A DNA stretch of 64,000 nt, taken from contig NZ_JAAIKE010000001.1 in NCBI RefSeq assembly GCF_010915705.1, positions 62,001-126,000 on the forward strand. The letters run 5' to 3'. Made by a program: the position numbers and the translations under genes. Source of the stretch: Pseudotabrizicola algicola (GTDB lineage: Bacteria; Pseudomonadota; Alphaproteobacteria; Rhodobacterales; Rhodobacteraceae). The notes under the pieces are model-generated. The model saw only the letters and a program-made list of their open reading frames with translations. It was not told the DNA's origin and searched no databases. Below are positions 38,711-46,674 of the stretch, piece by piece. Position 1 is the stretch's first letter. Each line of letters opens with the position of its first letter.

Positions 38711-39624
38711 CCCAGTCCGACGAGATCGATGACAGTTCAGCCCCGCTGATCGAGCATCTGGCGGAATTGCGCAACCGCCTGATCTGGGCGGTTTCGGCCT
38801 TTGTCGTGGCGATGGTCCTGTGCTTTCTGGTGGCAGAGCCGATCCTTGCCTTCCTGCTCGGGCCCATCGAAGACGCGATGCGCAATCTGGGGAACCCCAA
38901 CCCCATCATGCAATACACCGCCCCGCAGGAGTATTTCTTTACCCTGATCCACATATCCGTGGTGGCCGGGCTTGCGCTGTCATTTCCGGTGATTGCCTAC
39001 CAGCTATGGCGCTTTGTGGCGCCGGGGCTGTATCGCAACGAAAAGAATGCCTTTCTGCCGTTTCTGATTGCCTCTCCGCTGTTGTTCATGCTGGGCGCGG
39101 TGTTTTCGCATTACATCGTGACGCCTTTGGCGATGGCATTCTTCCTCGGGTTTGCCGACGCCACTTCGGTGGTTTCCGTGCTGCTGCCGGCGCTGTCCGA
39201 CGCGCCGATTGCCGATGTTCCGGTGGCGACGCCCTTGACCGAGGCGGTGCAATCGCAGGGCATCGAGATTGTCTTTCAGGGCAAGGTCAACGAGACGCTG
39301 GATATCTCTCTCAAGCTGATCATCGCCTTTGGCCTGTGTTTCCAGCTTCCTGTCTTGCTGACCCTGATGGGCAAGGCGGGGCTGATCTCGTCGGCCGGTC
39401 TGGCAGGCACCCGCAAATATGCGGTGGTCCTGATCCTGATGGTGGCGGCGCTTGTGACGCCTCCGGATATCATGAGCCAGCTCATCCTGTTTCTTGCGGT
39501 CTATCCGCTTTACGAGGTGTCGATCTTCCTGATCCGGCGGATCGAGAAGAAGCGCGAGGCCGAATTGCGGGCGCAGGGCCTTTGGGAAGACCCCGAGGCC
39601 GAGGAAGAAGATCACAAGGCATGA
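38707..39624 (+). CDS. tatC: Twin-arginine translocase subunit C
   Basis: TatC is the polytopic signal-peptide receptor. The 305-residue protein has six membrane helices and the conserved N-terminal HLAELRNRLIWA and the QLWRFVAPGLYRNEK loop, including the FxAPGL-type motif and key glutamate. The C-terminal tail is rich in Glu. It overlaps the next ATPase gene by 4 bases. Confidence 0.96.
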   Translation: MTQSDEIDDSSAPLIEHLAELRNRLIWAVSAFVVAMVLCFLVAEPILAFLLGPIEDAMRNLGNPNPIMQYTAPQEYFFTLIHISVVAGLALSFPVIAYQLWRFVAPGLYRNEKNAFLPFLIASPLLFMLGAVFSHYIVTPLAMAFFLGFADATSVVSVLLPALSDAPIADVPVATPLTEAVQSQGIEIVFQGKVNETLDISLKLIIAFGLCFQLPVLLTLMGKAGLISSAGLAGTRKYAVVLILMVAALVTPPDIMSQLILFLAVYPLYEVSIFLIRRIEKKREAELRAQGLWEDPEAEEEDHKA

Positions 39625-40460
39625 CGAAAGACGCGCTGACCCGGATTGCCGAGGCGTTGGAGCGGCTGGCCCCTGCGCCGCAGCCTGCCCCCGATTTCAA
39701 CGCCGCCGATGCCTTTGCATGGCATACCGACCCTGACCGGCTCGAGCCGGTGGCGAAGGTGGCGCGGGTAGACCTGTCCTTGCTGGTGGGGGTGAACCGG
39801 TCGCGCGATACGTTGCTTGAAAACACACGTCATTTTGCGCGCGGCCTGCCTGCCAACAATGCGTTGCTCTGGGGGGCAAGGGGGATGGGAAAGTCTTCGC
39901 TTGTCAAGGCGGTCCATGCGGCGGTGCGCGCCGAGGGCCTGCCCCTCAAGATCGTGGAACTGGCGCGGGAAGATTTGCCATCGGTCCAGCGCTTGCTTGC
40001 GCTGCTGCGCCGTGCTGGGGACCGTTTCATCCTGTTTTGTGATGACTTGTCCTTCAGTCACGATGACCAGCATTACAAATCGCTCAAGGCGGTGCTGGAT
40101 GGCGGGATAGAGGGGCGGCCGGAGAATGTGCTGCTTTACGCGACCTCCAACCGCCGCCATCTGATGCCCCGCGACATGATCGAGAACGAGCGGTCGAGCG
40201 CGATCAATCCGTCAGAGGCGGTGGAGGAAAAGGTTTCGCTGTCAGACCGCTTTGGCCTGTGGCTTGGCTTCCATCCGTGCAGTCAGGACGATTATCTTGA
40301 CATGATCCGCGGCTATTGCGCCGCACATGGCGTGAGTGTTGCGGAAGACCGGTTGCGCGCGGAGGCGATCGAATGGCAAGCGACGCGCGGGGCGCGCTCG
40401 GGCCGGGTCGCCTGGCAGTTTTTCTGTGATCTGGCCGCGCGCGAAGGTATCCGCCTCTGA
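39621..40460 (+). CDS. DUF815-type P-loop ATPase, coupled to tatC
   Basis: This 279-residue AAA-like ATPase has Walker A GARGMGKSSLV, Walker B FILFCDDLSF and a TSNRRHLMPRDM segment with sensor-like Asn and Arg, all typical of the DUF815 family. The ATGA overlap with tatC gives a 279-aa start at MTKDALTRI; the open frame extends far upstream inside tatC and is ignored. The biological role is unknown. Coupling to tatC suggests it may be made with the translocase, but no mechanism is known. Confidence 0.88.
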   Translation: MTKDALTRIAEALERLAPAPQPAPDFNAADAFAWHTDPDRLEPVAKVARVDLSLLVGVNRSRDTLLENTRHFARGLPANNALLWGARGMGKSSLVKAVHAAVRAEGLPLKIVELAREDLPSVQRLLALLRRAGDRFILFCDDLSFSHDDQHYKSLKAVLDGGIEGRPENVLLYATSNRRHLMPRDMIENERSSAINPSEAVEEKVSLSDRFGLWLGFHPCSQDDYLDMIRGYCAAHGVSVAEDRLRAEAIEWQATRGARSGRVAWQFFCDLAAREGIRL

Positions 40461-40482
40461 CGTGCTCCTCTCGTCCATGCAA

Positions 40483-40506
40483 AAGGCCCCGGAATCATCC
40501 GGGGCC
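40483..40506 (-). terminator. Terminator downstream of cycA
   Basis: AGGCCCCGGA and TCCGGGGCCT form a 10-bp stem with an ATCA loop. On the minus strand it is followed by TT after the stem's AGGCCT end (AAAA at 40481-40484 on plus), fitting the end of the photosynthesis superoperon. It lies between convergent genes. Confidence 0.8.
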
Positions 40507-40529
40507 TCTGCCTGTGTAGATGGTGGCGA

Positions 40530-41003
40530 TCAGTTGGTCGCGGCCGGTGCCTCTTCGCCCTCCACGGCGGGAGAGAGCGAGGCGATATAGGCCCAGACAT
40601 CAGCCTGTTCCTTGGCATTGCCCAGCTTGAACGACATTTTCGAGCGTGCGCCATTGTCATTCAGACGAGCCTTGAGGAATTTTGCCGGATCGGCCACGTA
40701 TTCGGCAAAGCTCGCCTCGTCCCAGACAAAGCCGGTTGCCCCGAGGGCGACGAGAGAGTCGCCATAGCCGTTGAAATCGGCTTGGGTGCCTGCCGCGCGT
40801 CCGGGCAGACCATAGAGGTTCGGTCCGGTCTTGGCGTTGCGACCGCCCAGCACGTTACCATCGGCATCCGCGATGACATGGCAGGTCTGGCATTTATTGA
40901 ACACACGTTCCCCGGCCGCAGCATCGCCGGTCGGATCTTGCGCAAACGCGGGTGCAGCAAGGGCGAACGACGCGAAAGTCAGGGCAGTCAAAGCGAGTCT
41001 CAT
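40530..41003 (-). CDS. cycA: Cytochrome c2
   Basis: Cytochrome c2 shuttles electrons in the periplasm from cytochrome bc1 to the photo-oxidised reaction centre. From the ATG at 41003, after GGGAGGATCCC, the precursor is 157 aa with a signal peptide cut after APAFA. The haem motif is CQTCH (residues 38-42) and the distal ligand is Met in SKMSFKL. The stretch GGRNAKTGPNLYG and AGTQADFNGYG closely recall Rhodobacter cytochrome c2. It is the last gene of the bchF superoperon and follows hemA. Confidence 0.93.
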   Translation of the reverse strand: MRLALTALTFASFALAAPAFAQDPTGDAAAGERVFNKCQTCHVIADADGNVLGGRNAKTGPNLYGLPGRAAGTQADFNGYGDSLVALGATGFVWDEASFAEYVADPAKFLKARLNDNGARSKMSFKLGNAKEQADVWAYIASLSPAVEGEEAPAATN

Positions 41004-41117
41004 TGGGATCCTCCCGGAAGTATTGCGTATGGAAACATGGACCTGCTGTTGGAAAAAGCAAGTCACGCCAGCGTGCGCCCCAAGAAATTCGGCTGCGCAA
41101 ACGGGTAGGGTGTCGGC

Positions 41118-42329
41118 TCAGGCAACGGCATGGGCGAGAGCGCATTGCCGCCAGAGCGAGGAAAGAGCGGTGACCAGATGATCGATGTCAGCGTCCGAAT
41201 GCAGCGGCCCCGGGGTGATGCGCAACCGCTCTGTGCCTTTCGGAACCGTGGGATAGTTGATGGGCTGCACATAGATGCCCCATTCGTTCATCAGGATGTC
41301 GCTGATCATCTTGCACTTGACCGGATCACCGATCATCACCGGGATGATATGGCTGCCATTGGCCAGATGCGGAATGCCCGCCGCATCGAGGCGCGCGCGC
41401 AAACGGGCGACGCGCTGCTGCTGTTCCTCGCGCTCTGCGGATGACTCCTTGAGGTGACGGATGGAAGCCGTCGCCGCGGCCGCAACTGCCGGGGGCAGGG
41501 CGGTGGTAAAGATGAACCCCGAGGCAAAGCTGCGCACGAAATCCACCAAGGGTGCCGAGCCGGTGATATAGCCGCCGACACAGCCAAAGGCCTTGCCCAG
41601 CGTGCCCTCGATCAGATCGATCCGGTGCGCCAACCCCTCGCGTTCGGTCACGCCGCCGCCGCGCGGGCCATACATGCCCACCGCGTGCACCTCGTCGATG
41701 TAGGACAGCGCGCCATGTGCTTCGCAGACCTCGACAATCTCGCGGATGGGGGCCACGTCGCCATCCATCGAATATACGCTTTCAAAGGCGACGATCTTGG
41801 GCCGGTCGCCCACGGCATGCAGCTTGCGGTCCAGATCGCGCCAGTCATTGTGCCGCCACAGCACCTTGTCGGCGCGCGAATGGCGGATGCCTTCGATCAT
41901 GCTCGCATGGTTCTTTTCATCCGACAGGATGACAGCGCCCGGAATGCGCGCGCCCAGCGTGCCGAGTGCCGCCCAGTTCGACACATAGCCCGAGGTGAAC
42001 AGCAAGGCCGCCTCCTTGCCGTGCAGATCGGCCAGTTCGCGTTCCAGCAGGATATGGTGGTGATTGGTGCCTCCGATGTTGCGCGTGCCACCCGCGCCCG
42101 TCCCGCAGGCCCGCACCGCATCGACCATCGCCGTCACAACCGCCGGATGCTGGCCCATGCCCAGATAATCGTTTGAACACCACACGGTGACATCGCGCAA
42201 CTGCCCGTCCTTATGGTTGTCCGCGCGGGGAAAGTTGCCGCAGCGGCGTTCCAGATCGGCAAAGACGCGGTAATTGCCTTCAGCTTTCAGGGTATCCAGA
42301 TGGTTGGTGAAGAGGGCGTCAAAGTCCAT
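41118..42329 (-). CDS. hemA: 5-Aminolevulinate synthase
   Basis: ALAS condenses glycine with succinyl-CoA to 5-aminolevulinate, the first committed step to haem and bacteriochlorophyll in alphaproteobacteria. The 403-residue protein shows [39 protein letters not shown] and the PLP-lysine motif EGTLGKAFG (Lys246). It overlaps puhE by 11 bases on the same strand. Its inclusion in the photosynthesis operon ties precursor supply to pigment synthesis. Confidence 0.96.
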   Translation of the reverse strand: MDFDALFTNHLDTLKAEGNYRVFADLERRCGNFPRADNHKDGQLRDVTVWCSNDYLGMGQHPAVVTAMVDAVRACGTGAGGTRNIGGTNHHHILLERELADLHGKEAALLFTSGYVSNWAALGTLGARIPGAVILSDEKNHASMIEGIRHSRADKVLWRHNDWRDLDRKLHAVGDRPKIVAFESVYSMDGDVAPIREIVEVCEAHGALSYIDEVHAVGMYGPRGGGVTEREGLAHRIDLIEGTLGKAFGCVGGYITGSAPLVDFVRSFASGFIFTTALPPAVAAAATASIRHLKESSAEREEQQQRVARLRARLDAAGIPHLANGSHIIPVMIGDPVKCKMISDILMNEWGIYVQPINYPTVPKGTERLRITPGPLHSDADIDHLVTALSSLWRQCALAHAVA

Positions 42330-43161
42330 GCGGGGTCTCTTTCAACGTCGTGTGCAGGGCGGGCTTGAGCTTGCCTTGCAATTGCGGTTTGCGCTCGGGC
42401 AGCATCCAGCGCCAGAGCTTTTGGTCGGGAAGCGGGATCACCATGAACCAGTGCTCCAGAAGTGCGAGCAGGGTCAGGGCAGACAGCAGGGTAAAGCCGA
42501 TTGTCGCGCCCTCGCTGGTGGCGCTGTAGGCACGCTCCAGCCAGCAATAGGATGCATAGCTGAGCAGGGTGACCGAGATCGGGAACACCCAGTTCATCGG
42601 CGCACGGCAGAAGTGGCTGGCCAGATGCGACAGGGGACGCGGCAGAAACTCGGTATGGATGCGCGGCACACCGAAAAACAGGTTCAGCTTGGCCGAGATG
42701 CGCGCAAAGAACAGGATGGCAAAGGTCCACAGCCCGAAGATGTTGGGTGCACCGTCCGACAGGATCACGATGGTGGCCAGAAGGGCGATCAGCACCGTCT
42801 CGTGCCACAGGATCGTGCCGACCGCGCGGAAAAAGCGGCTGTGCAAGGCGGCGTCGGGAGGGCAAGGGCGGGTGTTGGGCCCGGTGATGATGCCGGAGAG
42901 AAAGGCCAACTCCACCCAGCCCCAGACCGCCAGAGCAGACAAAAAGGCAAGATAGGCCCCGAGTGCCGATGTGTCGCGCAGTGTCTCGTTCAGCCCGATG
43001 ATCCCTGCCAGCAGCAGAGGCAAGCCCAGCAGAACCGACCAAAGATGCGCGTCATGGCCTTCGTTATCGGCCCGGCGCACCCGCCACAGGATCAGCCCCG
43101 TGGAAAACCACCACAGGAAAATTGCTGACAAGGCCGCGACCCACGGGTTAGTCAAGGACAT
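42319..43161 (-). CDS. puhE: Photosynthetic complex putative assembly protein PuhE
   Basis: PuhE (DUF3623 type) is a polytopic membrane protein needed for normal reaction-centre levels in Rhodobacter. The 280-residue protein from [15 protein letters not shown] has about seven to eight hydrophobic segments and the conserved stretches [18 protein letters not shown] and [19 protein letters not shown]. The ATG at 43161 is chosen over an upstream start because the preceding 22 codons are basic and proline-rich and unlike the family. Its ribosome-binding site lies in a hairpin. Confidence 0.9.
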   Translation of the reverse strand: MSLTNPWVAALSAIFLWWFSTGLILWRVRRADNEGHDAHLWSVLLGLPLLLAGIIGLNETLRDTSALGAYLAFLSALAVWGWVELAFLSGIITGPNTRPCPPDAALHSRFFRAVGTILWHETVLIALLATIVILSDGAPNIFGLWTFAILFFARISAKLNLFFGVPRIHTEFLPRPLSHLASHFCRAPMNWVFPISVTLLSYASYCWLERAYSATSEGATIGFTLLSALTLLALLEHWFMVIPLPDQKLWRWMLPERKPQLQGKLKPALHTTLKETPHGL

Positions 43162-43163
43162 AC

Positions 43164-43191
43164 GTGGCCCCCCTGTGTCCAGAGGGGCCAC
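43164..43191 (-). promoter_or_regulatory. Hairpin masking the puhE ribosome-binding site
   Basis: On the minus strand GTGGCCCC and GGGGCCAC form a perfect 8-bp stem with a 12-base loop, ending 2 bases before the puhE ATG. The AGGGGGG Shine-Dalgarno (43174-43168) is partly in the stem. It lies in the 99-base gap between acsF and puhE. Confidence 0.55.
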
Positions 43192-43260
43192 GCGCGGCGG
43201 CGGGACGCGCCCATCCCGCTGCCGCAATCACCGCTTTCGCGGCGATATGGGTGATCACGG

Positions 43261-44361
43261 TCAATACGCCGGCTCCAGCCGCACCGAGGCGGGCGGGGTA
43301 GTATGCTTGACCGGGATCAGATAGAGGGAGGCAAAGGCGGTCAGCGCCCGCACCGTGCCCCAGGCTTTGGTCAGACGGCCCGAGAGACCGCCCTGCTTCG
43401 CGCCGCGTTCCATGTCCAGCATGGCCGCATTCATGCGGCGCAGACCGGGGATCCAGCGCGGATGGTCGATGTCCAGTTCCACCGGGAAAACCTGCCGCGC
43501 GATGGCGCTGGTCTTGCGGAACACTTCCTGGTCATACCAGTCGATGTCGACCCCAAGGGCCTCGTGGAAATCCTTGCGGGCATGATCGCGCACCCACATC
43601 GTGGAATAGACCGCCGTAAGAAAGAAGCGGATCCACAGCTTGTTCTGCCAGCTTTCGGTCAGCTTCGGGTCGGTGCGCATCAGCAGGGCAAAGGCCTCGC
43701 CGTGGCTGAACTCGTCATTGCACCATTCCTTGAACCATTTGAAAATCGGATGGAAACGGTGCTCGGGATGTGCCTCGAGATGGCGGTAGATGGTGATATA
43801 CCGCGCGTAGCCGATCTTTTCGCTGAGGTAGGTGGCGTAATAGATGAACTTAGGTCGGAAATAGGTGTATTTCTTGGCCTTGGTCAGAAAGCCGAGGTTC
43901 ACCGCAACCCCCGCCTCGCGCAGGGCGTCATTGATGAAACCGGCATGGCGGGCCTCATCGCGGGCCATGTAGTTGAACAGCTCGCAGATGTCGGGGTTGT
44001 TGCCGCGGCGCTTCATTTCCTTGTAAAGCACACAGCCCGAGAATTCGGCCGTGCAGGATGACACCAGAAAATCGATGAACTCGGCCCGCAGATGCGGGTC
44101 CATGCCGGCCCAGTCGACCTGATCCCAGTCGGCGTTCTTCTTGAAATGGCCCTTGTTTGGGTCAGACCGCATCTGTGCGATCAGCACATCCCATTCGGCG
44201 CGCACCGGCGTGACATCGATGCGGTCCATCTCGTCAAAGTCGGTGGTGTAGAAGCGCGGGTTCAGCAGCGTGGTGTCGGTGGCCATCGCGGTTGTGTCGA
44301 ATTTGCCTGCGAGCTCCGCGTGCAATTCGCCATGCGTGGTGTCGTGTGTGGCGTCTTTCAT
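43261..44361 (-). CDS. acsF: Aerobic Mg-protoporphyrin IX monomethyl ester cyclase
   Basis: AcsF is the O2-dependent di-iron cyclase that forms the fifth ring of protochlorophyllide. The 366-residue protein has the iron-binding helices around SSCTAEFSGCVLYKEMKRR and MARDEARHAGFIND, plus a second carboxylate-rich set near WCNDEFSHGEAFA. A separate small gene precedes it. The anaerobic cyclase bchE is also in this window, so the organism can close ring E with or without oxygen. Confidence 0.96.
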   Translation of the reverse strand: MKDATHDTTHGELHAELAGKFDTTAMATDTTLLNPRFYTTDFDEMDRIDVTPVRAEWDVLIAQMRSDPNKGHFKKNADWDQVDWAGMDPHLRAEFIDFLVSSCTAEFSGCVLYKEMKRRGNNPDICELFNYMARDEARHAGFINDALREAGVAVNLGFLTKAKKYTYFRPKFIYYATYLSEKIGYARYITIYRHLEAHPEHRFHPIFKWFKEWCNDEFSHGEAFALLMRTDPKLTESWQNKLWIRFFLTAVYSTMWVRDHARKDFHEALGVDIDWYDQEVFRKTSAIARQVFPVELDIDHPRWIPGLRRMNAAMLDMERGAKQGGLSGRLTKAWGTVRALTAFASLYLIPVKHTTPPASVRLEPAY

Positions 44362-44654
44362 ACCGTCAACTCCTCGCTGAAGGAAAACTCACACAGTTCC
44401 ATGAAGTCGAAATCCCCCGTCAGCCGGACCCACTGGCGCTCGAGCCATGTCGCGCGGGTGATGGTGGCGACGCGGTCTTCGATGACCAGTTCGCCATAGG
44501 CTGCCAGCACCGGCGCGCCATGCACCAGCACCTCGTCGCCCGGATGGACGACCGCACCGTTGTTGAAACGCACGTGTGCATGCAGGGCCTCGAAGCGATG
44601 GCTCACTTCGACGGTGCAAGGCACCTCCTCCTTAGCTCTTGTAAAAAGTCGCAT
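44358..44654 (-). CDS. Conserved 98-residue protein between puhC and acsF
   Basis: This 98-residue soluble protein is beta-rich and charged (RFEALHAHVRFNNGAVVHPGD...) and ends EFSFSEELTV. The ATGA overlap with acsF implies coupled translation with the aerobic cyclase. A small gene at this position recurs in Rhodobacteraceae photosynthesis clusters, but I do not know its function. A part in the cyclase reaction is possible: AcsF of this group needs an auxiliary partner in many organisms. That is inference. Confidence 0.75.
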   Translation of the reverse strand: MRLFTRAKEEVPCTVEVSHRFEALHAHVRFNNGAVVHPGDEVLVHGAPVLAAYGELVIEDRVATITRATWLERQWVRLTGDFDFMELCEFSFSEELTV

Positions 44655-44668
44655 GATCTTGGTTCCCT

Positions 44669-45136
44669 TTATTTTGCTTGGTCGAGCAGCCGTTCGAACG
44701 CGGCTTTGTTTTCACCCCCGAAGGCATAAAGCTCGGCGCTCCAGCCCGTGGTGGGGTCTTCGGCCACAAGGCGGCCGTTGTCGTAGCGCACGATCCGCAT
44801 CGGCGGATTGCCCGTGACTTTCGCCACAAGGCGCGCGCGCGCCATTGCGGATTGGATCACGGTGATGAAACCGCCATGCGGCAGATCCAGCAGCAGGGTG
44901 CCGTCAGCATCGCGGACCACAACCGCCTGTGCTGACTTGCCTTCGAGAACCAGCCACCGCTCTGAGACGGCGGTTGCGGCTGGCGGGACGCCCACATGGG
45001 GGCGTTTGGTGATGACGGACAGACTGACAATCGCCAGCGTGCTGACGGCGAGGGCGAACATCGCCCACAACAGCACGCGGGGGATCATTTCTCGCTCGGG
45101 CGAAGGGCGCTCGGCCAGGGTGCGAAGCTGTGCCAT
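44669..45136 (-). CDS. puhC: Photosynthetic complex assembly protein PuhC
   Basis: PuhC helps assemble or organise the reaction-centre/LH1 core. The 155-residue protein has one N-terminal membrane helix (VLLWAMFALAVSTLAIVSLSVI) and a periplasmic domain with SERWLVLEG, LLDLPHGGFITVI and a C-terminal RLVAEDPTTGWSAELYAFG. Order and size fit the puhABC run. Confidence 0.92.
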   Translation of the reverse strand: MAQLRTLAERPSPEREMIPRVLLWAMFALAVSTLAIVSLSVITKRPHVGVPPAATAVSERWLVLEGKSAQAVVVRDADGTLLLDLPHGGFITVIQSAMARARLVAKVTGNPPMRIVRYDNGRLVAEDPTTGWSAELYAFGGENKAAFERLLDQAK

Positions 45137-45145
45137 AGGGGCCTC

Positions 45146-45820
45146 CTATTCCGCCGCCATCACGGCACCCGAAGGGGCAGCCGCGGTGACAACAGGTTCG
45201 TTCAGCTTGGCTTGTGCCGCATCGGCCAGGAGTCGCGCGACATTCTGCGCATCGGGGATGCAGCGGAAGGCGGGCTGTGTATGTTTGGCGAACCCCGGTC
45301 TGAGATGGGGCCAGAGCACCGCGAAAGACAACCGCACCCCGTCGGTGATCTCAAGCGCTATGGTTCCGGTGCCGCCGGGGCGCAGGTCAAGCCGGGCGGT
45401 CGCAATGCGCAGGAAGGGGATGGTGTAGGTCACGGGCAGTGCCGCACCGATCCGCATGATGACGCGGGCGGAGGTGATGGTGTAGATCGAGGCCCGAGCC
45501 TGCGCCCACGCCAGTGCGTAGATCACGGCGTAACCCGCGCCCGCCAGCGCCAGATAGGGCAGGGCGGTGGCCAGCATCAGGGCGCTGCCGCCGTCTGCAT
45601 AGGCCCCGCCCGCGCGCCACAGGACGATGACCAGCATATAGGCCAGAATCCAGTTGATCTTGTAGGCCTCCCGCGCAAGCGCCTTCGCCTGCGGCTTTCC
45701 TTGCCAGAGGATATCTTCCCCCTTGGGCAATCCGGCGGGAACTCCGGGCATGATCTCGAAGTCAAAATCCCTGTCGATCGGTCTGTCGAGGGCTTTGCTG
45801 CTGGTGGTCTGGTCTGACAT
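45146..45820 (-). CDS. puhB: Photosynthetic complex assembly protein PuhB
   Basis: PuhB promotes reaction-centre assembly. The 224-residue protein has an N-terminal hydrophilic part, membrane helices in INWILAYMLVIVLWRAGG and ALPYLALAGAGYAVIYALAW, and a bPH2-like domain (YTITSARVIMRIGAALPVTYTIPF). The ATG at 45820 follows GGAGGG; the longer open frame upstream runs across the puhA-puhB spacer and is rejected. Confidence 0.93.
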   Translation of the reverse strand: MSDQTTSSKALDRPIDRDFDFEIMPGVPAGLPKGEDILWQGKPQAKALAREAYKINWILAYMLVIVLWRAGGAYADGGSALMLATALPYLALAGAGYAVIYALAWAQARASIYTITSARVIMRIGAALPVTYTIPFLRIATARLDLRPGGTGTIALEITDGVRLSFAVLWPHLRPGFAKHTQPAFRCIPDAQNVARLLADAAQAKLNEPVVTAAAPSGAVMAAE

Positions 45821-45849
45821 CTCAGACCCTCCGTATCTGCGGGTAAGAC

Positions 45850-45875
45850 GGGGCGGCGCGGGCGCGCGCCGCCCC
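45850..45875 (-). other. Intercistronic stem-loop between puhA and puhB
   Basis: GGGGCGGCGCG and CGCGCCGCCCC form a perfect 11-bp GC stem with a 4-base loop, 12 bases after the puhA stop. No T-tract follows on the minus strand, so this is more likely a 3' stabiliser of the puhA message than a terminator. Confidence 0.7.
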
Positions 45876-45887
45876 CCTTTGCTGTGA

Positions 45888-46655
45888 TCAGTAGCCGTAC
45901 TTGCGGTTTGTGGCGTACAGCCAGCCCGAGGCGACATAGGCCGAGATCTTCTCTTCCTCGAGTTTGGTCACCGTCGTCATCGACTTGGTCGCCGGGATGG
46001 CGGCAAACTGGTCAGAGGTGATCGAGCGCACGCGCACCCGATCTGCCCAGATACGGGCAAGGGTCATCGGGATCAGCCGACGCTCGCCCGAGTTCAGTTC
46101 GACCTCGAGGTAGCGGACAAGCTGTTCGGGTGCATCGACCCACATGTCGCTGATGCGGCCCACAACCTCCAGATCGGCGGCTTGCACCGGCAGGCCGCGC
46201 GGATCGCGTCCGGCGCTGATCGAAAAGCCCTTGGCATGTGCCATCGGGACGATCTTGGCATGACCGTGGCCGTCAAGCTCCGGCTCATCGCGGCGCGGGG
46301 TCCACGAAGCGGGGCCGACGCCATCGAGCATCGGATTGCCGGTCGGTGCGTGGGGGAAGCCCTCGGACACGGCGGTGCGCGCCAGCGCCAGATCGGTGCG
46401 GCGATGCTCGGCCTCGTTCTGGGCCGAAGGCACGGTCACGCTGCCCTTGCCGTTCGGCAACAGGAAGGTTTTCGGCTTTGGCACCGGAAACGGTCCCTGG
46501 TTCGGCGCGGGCAACCCGTCTTCGGTTTCCAGCGGATAGCCTTCGCGCATGTTTTCGGTTTGCAGGTAATAGATCAGCAGGGCGAAGAAGCCCCAGAACA
46601 GCCAGATCGACAGGCTTGCCAGATCAAAGTTACCAAAGAAGTTCACGCCAACCAT
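45888..46655 (-). CDS. puhA: Photosynthetic reaction centre subunit H
   Basis: The H subunit caps the cytoplasmic face of the L-M core and steers protons to QB. The 255-residue protein has a single N-terminal membrane helix ([20 protein letters not shown]) followed by [11 protein letters not shown], and a cytoplasmic beta-barrel domain ([21 protein letters not shown]). It follows lhaA after 19 bases and is the central gene of the puh segment. Confidence 0.97.
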   Translation of the reverse strand: MVGVNFFGNFDLASLSIWLFWGFFALLIYYLQTENMREGYPLETEDGLPAPNQGPFPVPKPKTFLLPNGKGSVTVPSAQNEAEHRRTDLALARTAVSEGFPHAPTGNPMLDGVGPASWTPRRDEPELDGHGHAKIVPMAHAKGFSISAGRDPRGLPVQAADLEVVGRISDMWVDAPEQLVRYLEVELNSGERRLIPMTLARIWADRVRVRSITSDQFAAIPATKSMTTVTKLEEEKISAYVASGWLYATNRKYGY

Positions 46656-46674
46656 GGATTGGTCCTCCGTTTAT

